Program-made: the position numbers and the translations under genes
Shown: positions 24,386-31,881 of the stretch, piece after piece
Layout: each line of letters opens with the position of its first letter
How positions within the stretch are numbered: the stretch's first letter is position 1
The notes under the pieces: generated by a model
The model's input: the letters and a program-made list of their open reading frames with translations, nothing else
Told to the model about the DNA's origin: nothing
The model's database searches: none
Origin: Roseovarius mucosus DSM 17069
GTDB taxonomy: Bacteria; Pseudomonadota; Alphaproteobacteria; Rhodobacterales; Rhodobacteraceae
DNA: 64,000 bases
Direction of reading: 5' to 3'
Assembly: GCF_000768555.3 (NCBI RefSeq)
Contig: NZ_KN293979.1
Span: 124,001-188,000, forward strand

Positions 24386-24954
24386 TCAAACAATTCCTTT
24401 ATGAATTGCTGTTCTTCTTCAACGCCGATACCGGTGTAGCCATGTGCGGCAATCTCTGCTTTGACACGCGGGTCGCGGCGGAACCAAGGCCCCTTGCCAT
24501 CTGCTTCGGGGTTGTTTTCCGCCCATACCTTGGTCCAGCGGTTGGCTGCGGTCCATTCGGCATCGCCCACATCGCGGATCTTTTGCACCAGATAGATGTT
24601 CGTTGCCTTTAGGTCTGGATCCTCGATCAACAGACCATCAACCTCGACCTGCCTGCCACAGAATGGCAATAGTTCAACCACCGCCCCTGTGAATGCGGCC
24701 TGCGCGTTCTTGTTGGGATAGACCAGAACGTTGTCGACGTCGCGCAGCAACCCCAGCTGTCGCACCCCGCCACCGCAATCTGTTGGGCAATCCCCGGTGA
24801 GTTCGCACAGGATATCCACCACCTTGGCCTCAAACCGCGCGGGTTGCTCGGCATAGAGGTTCCACGGTTTCGCCTCGGACCCTTGGGAAAAGTCCTGCGC
24901 GCCGGCAGGAAGCGCCATGCCGGTGAACGCGAGCATCATCAGCAAATGTTTCAT
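24382..24954 (-). CDS. Periplasmic cysteine-rich protein beside SCO1 (unknown, paralogue A)
   Basis: A 190-residue exported protein (signal peptide ending PAGAQ). It has C50 (in VVDILC), then C56-P-T-D-C60, then C99. After these come GLL (68-70) and VDGLLIEDPD. The arrangement D-x2-C, C-x3-C, GLL, VDGLL recurs in the neighbouring gene, so the two seem to be diverged relatives. An OB-like beta barrel is suspected from the pattern. Function unknown; copper or heme/thiol handling is suggested only by the SCO1 partner. ATG at 24954 is chosen. Confidence 0.6.
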   Translation of the reverse strand: MKHLLMMLAFTGMALPAGAQDFSQGSEAKPWNLYAEQPARFEAKVVDILCELTGDCPTDCGGGVRQLGLLRDVDNVLVYPNKNAQAAFTGAVVELLPFCGRQVEVDGLLIEDPDLKATNIYLVQKIRDVGDAEWTAANRWTKVWAENNPEADGKGPWFRRDPRVKAEIAAHGYTGIGVEEEQQFIKELFE

Positions 24955-24965
24955 CGTGCGTTCCC

Positions 24966-25418
24966 TCACTTACCCGGCTTTGGAATGGCAAACGGCGGAA
25001 CTGCCCCGTAATCCTCGTGGTTGAGCTTCGTGATCCCGTGATCCGTGACCACTTCTTCTACCACCAGATAATTCAGCCCGTCGCGATGATAGAGCAGGCC
25101 ATCCGCCGTGATCTCGTGGCTGGCAAGGCGCAGTTGCGTATCGCCCCCGGCGGATGCATCGTCGCCCGCGATCTTGAGCACCATGTAGACCTGACCGTCC
25201 TCTGCCAGCAGTCCCACCGGGATGCCGCCAGCCGAACACCAAAGAGCGCAGGTGTGATGCGCCGTCCCGGTTACCGCGTCGGGGCCACCCATCACGCCGG
25301 AGTAATAGCACCACGTATCAATGATCTCACCCCGGACCTGAATGCGCTCGCCCTCGGCTGCAAGGGCGGCAATCGGCAAAGGCAGCAACATTGCTGCCAT
25401 GAGTAGTTGCTTGCGCAT
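24966..25418 (-). CDS. Periplasmic cysteine-rich protein (unknown, paralogue B), first gene of the SCO1 operon
   Basis: A 150-residue exported protein with signal peptide ending AALAAEG. Cysteines are C37 (in IIDTWCYYSG) and C57-A-L-W-C61 preceded by HH, followed by GIPVGLL (65-71) and later ADGLLYHRDGLNYLVVEEV. It shares the D-x2-C / C-x3-C / GLL / DGLL order with the next gene. I know similar small exported proteins exist in proteobacteria but no proven function. The ATG at 25418 is chosen; the upstream extension looks non-coding. Confidence 0.6.
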   Translation of the reverse strand: MRKQLLMAAMLLPLPIAALAAEGERIQVRGEIIDTWCYYSGVMGGPDAVTGTAHHTCALWCSAGGIPVGLLAEDGQVYMVLKIAGDDASAGGDTQLRLASHEITADGLLYHRDGLNYLVVEEVVTDHGITKLNHEDYGAVPPFAIPKPGK

Positions 25419-25562
25419 GGTTCTACCTCTCAGGCTATGCAGTCTCTGCTGCGGAGCTAACCATTTATTGCGGGCAACAGCCAAATAAAGTTTCTGTCAG
25501 GTCAGGTGAAGAGTTGCCCAAGCGGGCCCTGCTGTGCCGACGAAAACGAGGCCCCCGGCGGG

Positions 25563-25616
25563 AGTATTTTTGCCATAAAGAAGCAGCGGGGATTGTTTCT
25601 TTATGGTTCAAATACT
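25563..25616. repeat. 20-bp-arm imperfect palindrome next to the end of phnE2
   Basis: Left arm 25563-25582 and right arm 25597-25616 match at 17 of 20 positions as an inverted repeat, separated by 14 bases. The left arm follows CCCCGGCGGG and reads AGTATTTTTGCCATAAAGAA. AT-rich palindromes of this general look recur between genes in Rhodobacteraceae. It lies 14 bp past the phnE2 stop and could act as its 3' hairpin. It also marks the edge of the accessory block. Confidence 0.6.
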
Positions 25617-25629
25617 CAAATCCGCCCTC

Positions 25630-26976
25630 TCAGTGCCCACTGTCGTCCGAGGTGATGAGCTTGCGGCGCAGCCAGCCGGACAGGGTATCCATCAGCATCA
25701 CCATGATCAGAATGAGAATGATGTAATAGCTGACCTCTTCCCAGTCTTTTTGCGTGATCATCGCCTGGGTGAGCAAGAGGCCGATACCACCGCCGGTGAT
25801 GGCACCGATCACGGTGGCGCTGCGGGTGTTGGATTCGAGGTAATAGAGCAGTTGGCTGAGCAGGACGGGGGTGATCTGGGGGATCACGCCGAAGCGGTAG
25901 CGTTGCAACGGTTTGGCCCCGGTCGATTGCACGCCTTCGATCTGTTTCTTGTCGACGTTTTCCAGCGCCTCGGAGAAGAGTTTGCCGAATGTGCCGGTAT
26001 CGGTGAGCAGAATGGCCAACGCGCCGGTCATCGGGCCGGGGCCAAAGGCGCGGGCCAGCACCAGCGTCCAGATCAGCGCGTCGACCCCGCGCAAGAGGTC
26101 AAAGACCCGCCGCACGGCGGCGCGCACCGCCAGATAGGGCGAGAAATTGCGCGCGGCCGCAAAGGCCAGCGGTAGGGCGACGATGCCAGCCCCCATGGTC
26201 CCGAGAAAGGCCATGAGGATGGTCTCGAAGATGGCCCAGATCACATCCTTGTGTTGCCACATGCGGTTGTTCCAGACGTCGGAGGCCATGGCGGCAAGAT
26301 TGCTCTTGCCCTCGACAACGCGGTCGGAGGACAGGGCGAGCGTTGCCAATTCGCCAAGGCTCTTGCCGTAAAACGGGCTGTCGAGGGTGAACCAGAAGAG
26401 TTCCCAGCCGAAGTGATAGCGCATGACCTCGGTGCGGGCGCGGGTCAGCGTCACGCGGCCTGCGTCGGTGGTGATGTCGACGCGGGCGTTGCTGGCGCTG
26501 ATCCAGTCGGGGATGGTGTCGGTGGGCAGGGTGAGTTTGACACCCTCGCGGCGCGTAATCTCTGCCGTGATGAGCCCATAGCCCGGCACGTCGTAGCGCA
26601 TCCGGTTGCCGTCGATCAGTACCTCTTGGCCATGTTTCAGGGAGACCAGCGTGCGCTCGGGGCTCTGGATCTCGACCCAATCGGGGTGGGTGCCCTCGGG
26701 CCATGTGCCCTTGTTCTCGCCCTCGACCGCGATGCTGAGCGTACCGCTGCGGTTGTCGCGGGTGACATGCGTCTTGTAGCTGTAGCTGTCGGCGACGAGG
26801 ATGCGGGCATTGTCGAGCCGGGCGCGCTCGGCCAGCCCCATGATGTCGAAGGCAAAGAAGATATAGGCGAAATAGGCGAGGATCACCGCCGGGGCGGCAA
26901 AGGCCAGCCGCCGTTTGCGCCGAAAGAGGGCAGCTGCGTCAAAGTGGGGCGGGGTGATGTCGGTCATCATGCTCAT
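25630..26976 (-). CDS. phnE: PhnE, phosphonate ABC transporter permease (second, long form)
   Basis: A 448-residue permease. After one N-terminal membrane segment (about 27-48) there is a roughly 150-residue extracytoplasmic beta-rich region (about 50-205), then the usual permease core with five or six segments. The EAA-type loop appears as LENVDKKQIEGVQSTGAKPLQRYRFGVIPQ in pieces. The long periplasmic insertion is typical of one of the two PhnE copies in alphaproteobacteria. It starts 4 bp after the phnE1 stop. It moves phosphonates with PhnC and PhnD. Confidence 0.92.
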   Translation of the reverse strand: MSMMTDITPPHFDAAALFRRKRRLAFAAPAVILAYFAYIFFAFDIMGLAERARLDNARILVADSYSYKTHVTRDNRSGTLSIAVEGENKGTWPEGTHPDWVEIQSPERTLVSLKHGQEVLIDGNRMRYDVPGYGLITAEITRREGVKLTLPTDTIPDWISASNARVDITTDAGRVTLTRARTEVMRYHFGWELFWFTLDSPFYGKSLGELATLALSSDRVVEGKSNLAAMASDVWNNRMWQHKDVIWAIFETILMAFLGTMGAGIVALPLAFAAARNFSPYLAVRAAVRRVFDLLRGVDALIWTLVLARAFGPGPMTGALAILLTDTGTFGKLFSEALENVDKKQIEGVQSTGAKPLQRYRFGVIPQITPVLLSQLLYYLESNTRSATVIGAITGGGIGLLLTQAMITQKDWEEVSYYIILILIMVMLMDTLSGWLRRKLITSDDSGH

Positions 26977-26980
26977 GGTC

Positions 26981-27850
26981 TTAGCTCTCGCCGATCAGCT
27001 TGTTGCGGAAATGGCTCGACATCTGGTCAAAGAGCACGATCGTGCCAAAGAGCAGCAGAAAGATCGCGGCCACCTCGTCATAGCGCCCTTGCCCCCAGCT
27101 AAAGGCGTTTTTCAGGTCGTAGCCGATGCCGCCAGAGCCGACAAAGCCGAGGATGGCGGAGGCGCGGATGTTGATCTCGAAGCGCAGGAGCGCGTAGCTG
27201 AGATAATTGGGGGCCACCTGCGGGATGACACCCAGCCACATGCGCTGGCCCCATGTCGCCCCTACCGATTGCAGCCCCTCGACGGGTTTGAGGCTGGCGT
27301 TTTCATTCACTTCGGAAAAGAGTTTGCCCAGTGCGCCCATGGTGTGAATGGCGATGGCGATCATTGCGGGCACCGGGCCGCCGCCGAGGATGAAGATCAG
27401 CACGAGGGCAATCACTATCTCCGGCACCGCGCGCAGGATGTCCATGATCCGGCGAAAGAGGCCGATGAGGCGCGGCCATTTGGCAAGGCCGCGCGTCGCC
27501 AGAAGCGAGATCATCCCGGCGCCGAGTGCGCCCAAGAGGGTAGAGGCGGCGGCGATGTTGACGGTCTCGATCAGGGAGGGCAGGAATTTCCACATCAGCC
27601 CCGGCAGGTTGGCGATTTTCTGACCTGCTTCGGACAGCACCTCGCCCGGAAACTGAAAGATGTTGCCGATCCCGTCCCAGAAACCGCCCGCGTTGCGCCC
27701 GTCCGCCACGCGAAAGCCCGAGACCATGAGGGCGATGAAGACGATCAGCATGACCGCGCCATAGGTACGCTTGCGCCGGGTCATCTGCATATAGGCGTCC
27801 TGCACGGATTTCACCCGCGCGGCGCTCTGGCCTGCTGTCATATCGGTCAT
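26981..27850 (-). CDS. phnE: PhnE, phosphonate ABC transporter permease (first, short form)
   Basis: A 289-residue permease with about six membrane segments. The cytoplasmic EAA-like loop is in EVNENASLKPVEGLQSVGATWG and the PEIVIALVLIF and LGFVGSGGIGYDL blocks are typical of PhnE. It pairs with the longer PhnE encoded directly downstream to form the channel. A 69-bp gap with a hairpin separates it from phnD, which probably sets the ratio of binding protein to permease. Confidence 0.93.
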   Translation of the reverse strand: MTDMTAGQSAARVKSVQDAYMQMTRRKRTYGAVMLIVFIALMVSGFRVADGRNAGGFWDGIGNIFQFPGEVLSEAGQKIANLPGLMWKFLPSLIETVNIAAASTLLGALGAGMISLLATRGLAKWPRLIGLFRRIMDILRAVPEIVIALVLIFILGGGPVPAMIAIAIHTMGALGKLFSEVNENASLKPVEGLQSVGATWGQRMWLGVIPQVAPNYLSYALLRFEINIRASAILGFVGSGGIGYDLKNAFSWGQGRYDEVAAIFLLLFGTIVLFDQMSSHFRNKLIGES

Positions 27851-27871
27851 GGAGGTCCCCCGTCAAAAGAG

Positions 27872-27899
27872 ACCGGGCCCGCGTCGATGCAGGCCCGGT
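27872..27899 (-). promoter_or_regulatory. Intercistronic hairpin between phnD and phnE
   Basis: ACCGGGCC (27872-27879) pairs perfectly with GGCCCGGT (27892-27899). Read on the coding strand it is followed by CTCTTTT. Such hairpins after binding-protein genes protect the upstream message and reduce read-through into the permease genes. Confidence 0.65.
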
Positions 27900-27919
27900 T
27901 CAATACTCGTGTTTCGACC

Positions 27920-28834
27920 TTAGTTCGAGGCCTTGCGTGCCTCGATGATCGAGAGATAGGCGTCGTGGGTGATCGGCATGAAGCCGAGCGCCTCACCCTG
28001 CAGCACGCCGTAGGCGCAATCGGGGTCGATGGATTTCAGCGAGGCCCAGAGGCCCGTGACCTTGAGCTTCACGTCTTCGGGCAGGTCCTGACGCAGCACG
28101 ACGGGGCCTTCGGGGATGGGCTTGGATTTCCAGATCTCGACGATCTGGTTCATGTCGACGAGGCCCGCATCCACGGCTTTGCGCAGCGCGCCCGAGTTGT
28201 AGCCGTCTTCCCATGCGCCTTGGCCATCGGCCCATGTCACGCCTGCGTCGATATCGCCATTGGCGACGGCGACGATGGTCTGCTCATGGCCGCCGGTGAA
28301 TTTCACTTCGCCGAAATAGTCGCCCGATTCCATGCTGGCGCCGGTCTCGACCGGGATTTCAATGGAGGGGATCAGGTAGCCGCTGGTGGAGTTCGGATCG
28401 CCGAAGCCGAAGGTCTTGCCCTTCATGTCGGCGAGCGAGGTGATGCCCGTCTCCTTGCGGGTAAAGCCGATGGAGTGATAGCCGTAAGACCCATCCATGT
28501 TGACCTTGACCAGAACCGGCTCGACCGCGGTGGGATCGGTCAGATAGGTCTTGGCATAGCCCGAGGCACCCAGCCAAGCCACGTCGATGGTGCCGCCCAA
28601 CAGACCCTGAATGACGCCGTCGTAATCGGCGGGGGTAAAGACCTTGGTGGGCACGCCCAGCAGTTCCTCGGTCTTGGCGCGCAGGCATTCGTTCGAGGTC
28701 ATGCGGTCCTGGGCGTTCTCGCCGCCCAGCACGCCAATGCGAAATTCGGTGATCTTGGCTTCGCCATGAGTATCGGCAAAGGCCGCGCCGGTGAGCGCGG
28801 TGGTAGCAAGAATGGCAGCAACGAGGTTCTTCAT
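27920..28834 (-). CDS. phnD: PhnD, phosphonate-binding periplasmic protein
   Basis: A 304-residue type 2 periplasmic binding protein with signal peptide (ends AAFADTHG). Typical PhnD blocks: FRIGVLGGENAQDR, DVAWLGASGYAK, GFGDPNSTSGYL (phosphonate-binding Ser/Thr loop) and GDIDAGVTWADG. It captures phosphonates such as 2-aminoethylphosphonate for import; exact preference is unknown. The ATG at 28834 is chosen because the upstream extension is arginine-rich antisense-like sequence. Hairpins flank the gene on both sides. Confidence 0.95.
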   Translation of the reverse strand: MKNLVAAILATTALTGAAFADTHGEAKITEFRIGVLGGENAQDRMTSNECLRAKTEELLGVPTKVFTPADYDGVIQGLLGGTIDVAWLGASGYAKTYLTDPTAVEPVLVKVNMDGSYGYHSIGFTRKETGITSLADMKGKTFGFGDPNSTSGYLIPSIEIPVETGASMESGDYFGEVKFTGGHEQTIVAVANGDIDAGVTWADGQGAWEDGYNSGALRKAVDAGLVDMNQIVEIWKSKPIPEGPVVLRQDLPEDVKLKVTGLWASLKSIDPDCAYGVLQGEALGFMPITHDAYLSIIEARKASN

Positions 28835-28857
28835 GGATTTTTCTCCGGTTGGATTGC

Positions 28858-28879
28858 GGCCCGCCACCCCCGGCGGGCC
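28858..28879 (-). promoter_or_regulatory. Intercistronic hairpin between phnC and phnD
   Basis: GGCCCGCC (28858-28865) pairs perfectly with GGCGGGCC (28872-28879) around a 6-base loop. It lies between the phnC stop and the phnD start in the same transcript, without a T-run, so mRNA stabilisation or attenuation is more likely than full termination. Confidence 0.6.
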
Positions 28880-28898
28880 ATGGGTGGTGGGGGGACGA

Positions 28899-29723
28899 TC
28901 AGATCGCCGCCTCGGCCGCGCGCAGGGCGCGGGCGGTGCTGCGGTCGAGCGTTTCGATCGAGGTCGATGTGCTCGCCTCGGAAAAGGAGGCATCGGCACC
29001 GTAGATGTCGCGCGCCACGCCGGTGGTCAGTTGTTCGGGCGTGCCGTCGAACACGACGCGGCCATGCAACATGCCGATCACGCGGTCGCAGTAGCGGCGC
29101 GCGGTGTCGAGCGTGTGCAGGTTGGCAATGACCGTGCGGCCGTCCTCTTCGTGGATGCGGCGCAGGTCGTCCATCACGAGCTGCGCATTCATCGGATCGA
29201 GGCTGGCGATGGGTTCATCCGCGAGCACGATCCTGGGGTCCTGCATCAGCGCGCGAGCAATCGCCACGCGCTGTTGCTGCCCGCCCGAGAGCGCCTCGGC
29301 GCGTTTGGGGGCATGGTCGGCAATGCCCAGCCGGTCGAGGATCTCGATGGCGCGGTGAATGTCGGCATCGGGGTAGAGATTGAACATCGTCGCCAGCGTC
29401 GAGCGGCGGTTGAGCGTGCCATGCAGCACGTTCGAGACCACATCCATGCGCGGCACGAGGTTGAACTGTTGAAAGATCATCGCGCAGTCCGAATGCCACG
29501 CGCGCTTGTCGGCCCCCTTGAGCGCGGTCACGTCGCGCCCCTCGAACAGGATGCGGCCAGAGGTGGCATCGGTCAGGCGGTTGATCATGCGCAGCAGGGT
29601 GGATTTGCCAGCCCCCGAGCGGCCGATGATGCCGATCATCGCCGGTTTCTCGACGGTGAAGGACACCTTGTCCACGGCGGTGTTCTGGCCGAAGGTTCTG
29701 GTCAGTTTCTCGATGCTGAGCAC
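28899..29723 (-). CDS. phnC: PhnC, phosphonate ABC transporter ATPase
   Basis: A roughly 274-residue ABC ATPase with Walker A GRSGAGKS, signature ALSGGQQQR and Walker [13 protein letters not shown]. It powers PhnD/PhnE phosphonate import. The start is set at GTG 29723 because AAGGAGG lies 8 bp before it; a further GTG at 29753 has no such site. First gene of phnCDEE. The 160-bp spacer to the divergent TetR gene holds a Pho-box-like repeat. Confidence 0.93.
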   Translation of the reverse strand: MLSIEKLTRTFGQNTAVDKVSFTVEKPAMIGIIGRSGAGKSTLLRMINRLTDATSGRILFEGRDVTALKGADKRAWHSDCAMIFQQFNLVPRMDVVSNVLHGTLNRRSTLATMFNLYPDADIHRAIEILDRLGIADHAPKRAEALSGGQQQRVAIARALMQDPRIVLADEPIASLDPMNAQLVMDDLRRIHEEDGRTVIANLHTLDTARRYCDRVIGMLHGRVVFDGTPEQLTTGVARDIYGADASFSEASTSTSIETLDRSTARALRAAEAAI

Positions 29724-29774
29724 GTCGGATGCCTCCTTGGGTCGGGCCACCACCTAACGGCGGTTCCCAAAGAG

Positions 29775-29806
29775 TTTGCGACAGATGCGTAAAACTTTTG
29801 CGACAG
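29775..29806 (-). promoter_or_regulatory. Pho-box-like direct repeat upstream of phnC
   Basis: TTTGCGACAG occurs at 29775-29784 and again at 29797-29806, exactly 22 bp apart. On the phnC strand each reads CTGTCGCAAA, close to the CTGTCAT half-site of PhoB boxes, whose repeats have an 11-bp period; 22 bp is two such periods. The middle unit is degenerate. Phosphate-starvation control of phnCDEE is the natural reading, but it is inference. Confidence 0.6.
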
Positions 29807-29885
29807 GGGGCGGATAGGGCCAATGCTGCGCCCCGCGACAGCGGCACCTCTTGCAGCCCAAGGGCGGGCTGCGTATGGCAGGGGC

Positions 29886-30443
29886 ATGACCGCGTTGCGC
29901 CGCCCCCGCTTGACCCAAGATGACTGGCTATTGGCCGGGTTCGAGGCCCTGTGCGAAACAGGCCCGGCGGCGCTGGGCGCAGAGCCCTTGGCGCGGCGGC
30001 TGGGGGCGACGAAAGGGTCGTTTTACTGGCATTTCACGGATGTTCCGGCCTATTCCGCGGCACTTTTGACGCTTTGGGAGGAAGACGCCGCGCGTGGGCT
30101 GGAGGTGGCATCAGAGGCGGCCACGGACGTGGCGCGGCTGCGGGGTTGTGCGCAGGCGATGGCCGCCACCGCAGAGGCCGAGAGCGTGACGCTGCGCGCC
30201 GAATCAGCGATCCGGGCCTGGGCAGGCACCGATACCATGGCCGCAGAGGCGGTGGCGCGGGTGGATGAGATGCGTTTGGCGCATCTGCATCGGCTGCTTT
30301 CTGCCTGCGACATCGGCAATCTGGAAATGGCGCGGATTCTCTATGCCTCCGCGATCGGCATGCAGGCGATGCGCGATCCCGCGCAGGATCAGGCCGCCCC
30401 TGCCATCGGGTCGCTGGTCGATCTCATTCTCGCACTGAGGTAG
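29886..30443 (+). CDS. TetR-family transcriptional regulator
   Basis: A 185-residue TetR-type protein from ATG 29886 (an upstream in-frame ATG at 29823 is less likely). The helix-turn-helix is in LARRLGATKGSFYWHFTDVPAYSAALL read in parts, ending with the typical FYWHF. The C-terminal ligand domain is alanine-rich and not distinctive. It diverges from phnC and precedes a META-domain gene by 5 bp. Its ligand and targets are unknown; control of phnC is possible but not shown. Confidence 0.85.
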   Translation: MTALRRPRLTQDDWLLAGFEALCETGPAALGAEPLARRLGATKGSFYWHFTDVPAYSAALLTLWEEDAARGLEVASEAATDVARLRGCAQAMAATAEAESVTLRAESAIRAWAGTDTMAAEAVARVDEMRLAHLHRLLSACDIGNLEMARILYASAIGMQAMRDPAQDQAAPAIGSLVDLILALR

Positions 30444-30448
30444 GGCCG

Positions 30449-30835
30449 ATGCGGCTGGTTCTGGCGGTCATGGCGCTGTCGGCGCTGGGATACTGCAAAG
30501 ACGAGACCGTGACGGGTCATGGCGGGGCCGAAAAGGTCTGGCATCTGGAGCGCCTTGATGGTGCGGTGTTTGGCGCGCGCGCCACGCTCATGTTTCCGGC
30601 AGAGGGGGAATTGCGGGGTGAGGGGCCGTGCAACAGCTATTCGGGCGAGCAGACCGTGCCCTATCCGTGGTTCGCGGCCGAAAGCGTGATCGCGACCGAG
30701 CGGGCCTGCCCGGAGTTGGCAGAGGAGGCGGCCTATCTCGCGGCGCTGGGCGAGATGACACTCGTCGAGGTGCTGGGGGACGTCATGATCCTGTCCAATG
30801 ACGCGGGCCGCGAGATGGTGTTTCGGCCGAAGTAG
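30449..30835 (+). CDS. META-domain (HslJ-like) exported protein
   Basis: A 128-residue protein with a short hydrophobic leader and a cysteine at 16 (ALGYC), an imperfect lipobox. The rest fits a META/HslJ domain: WHLERLDG, LRGEGPCNSYSGEQTV, TERACPELAEEAAYLAAL and a final NDAGREMVFRP. HslJ-type proteins are linked to heat or antibiotic tolerance in other bacteria; here the role is unknown. It lies 5 bp after the TetR gene and is probably co-transcribed with it. Confidence 0.75.
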   Translation: MRLVLAVMALSALGYCKDETVTGHGGAEKVWHLERLDGAVFGARATLMFPAEGELRGEGPCNSYSGEQTVPYPWFAAESVIATERACPELAEEAAYLAALGEMTLVEVLGDVMILSNDAGREMVFRPK

Positions 30836-30895
30836 GGGGTGCGGCGCCCGTGGTGCCGCGAGGCCGGTCTCGGGAGACCAGCCTTGTCCGCCCCC

Positions 30896-31510
30896 TCAGA
30901 TCAACGCGCGTTCGCGGCTGATCATCGCGGCATGGGCGCGGTTGCGGGCGTTCAGCTTTTTACAGATCGAGCGCATGTGCATCTTGATCGTCACCTCGTT
31001 GGTGCCCATGTCGCGCGCGATTTCCTTGTTGGTCAGGCCATCGGCGGCAAGGCGCAGCACGAAGAGTTCCTTTTCCGTCAGGTCATGGTCCGGGCCGGTC
31101 TTGTCGAGGCCGGGGGTGCCCGCATCCATCGGCACAAAGACCTGACCCGAATTGATTAGTTGCAGCACGCTGTTGAGCGATTGCAGCGGCATCGTCTTGG
31201 GGATCAGCCCCTTGCAGCCCAGTTCCAGCGCGCTGTGCAGGAAATGCCGGTCCACCATGCCGGTAAAGAGCACGACCTTGGCGGGCGAGGCTTTCTCGAT
31301 CACGCTCTTGACGCTGGCAAGGCCCACCATGCCGGGCATCTTGAGGTCGAGCAGGACAATGTCGACATCGCTATGCTCGGCCAGCAGGCTGAGGATACCG
31401 TCATAGGAATCGGTGGTGATCGCCTCATTGCCGGGCTGTGCGTTGAGCATGTTGCCCACCGCTTCGGCCAGAAGGTTGTGATCGTCTGCAAGAAGAATTT
31501 TCATAGACAT
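30896..31510 (-). CDS. LuxR/NarL-type response regulator
   Basis: A 204-residue response regulator. Receiver domain: DD at 9-10, phospho-acceptor D55 in VLLDLKMPG, T/S in LFTGM and K in IPKTMP. The C-terminal LuxR helix-turn-helix is LTEKELFVLRLAADGLTNKEIARDMGTNEVTIKMHM in pieces. No sensor kinase is adjacent, so it is an orphan here. It lies convergent with the TetR-META unit and upstream of the flagellar operon end; flagellar control is possible but unproven. The 31511-31692 gap holds no gene and probably its promoter. Confidence 0.9.
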   Translation of the reverse strand: MSMKILLADDHNLLAEAVGNMLNAQPGNEAITTDSYDGILSLLAEHSDVDIVLLDLKMPGMVGLASVKSVIEKASPAKVVLFTGMVDRHFLHSALELGCKGLIPKTMPLQSLNSVLQLINSGQVFVPMDAGTPGLDKTGPDHDLTEKELFVLRLAADGLTNKEIARDMGTNEVTIKMHMRSICKKLNARNRAHAAMISRERALI

Positions 31511-31692
31511 TGCCTGGGTTGTCCTGCGCTGTAATTAAATCGCGGCGTGGCGACGCGGCCCCAGCCCTGCGCATCGTGAACCTCACCTATCTGATAGCTA
31601 TTCCGGAGCGAAGTTCAATAGTTTGAGTGCGATTTTGGGTGAATCCGTCGTCACGTGTTGCGTTTTGTGCGGGCGGCGGGGTTATTTCCTGT

Positions 31693-31881
31693 TTACCAGC
31701 GTTCAAGCCGCCGGGCGATGGGGTGCCGCGCCGCGCCCAGAAAACAGGCGACAGCGCAGAGTATCAGGAGGGCTGCCTTGGGCTGCGGGGCCTCTAGCGC
31801 GGTGCCGAGCGACCAGAGGCCCACGCCGATAAAACAGAGGGTCGAGATCATTTCTCCGGTGGAGCGGGGGCGCTCAGTCAT
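31693..31881 (-). CDS. Small membrane protein coupled to flhB
   Basis: A 62-residue protein with two hydrophobic stretches (about 11-27 and 37-52) and basic ends. Its ATG (31879-31881) overlaps the flhB stop as ATGA, so it is translated from the flagellar message. No family is recognised. The tight coupling supports it being a real gene, perhaps a regular passenger of flagellar operons in this lineage. Confidence 0.6.
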   Translation of the reverse strand: MTERPRSTGEMISTLCFIGVGLWSLGTALEAPQPKAALLILCAVACFLGAARHPIARRLERW

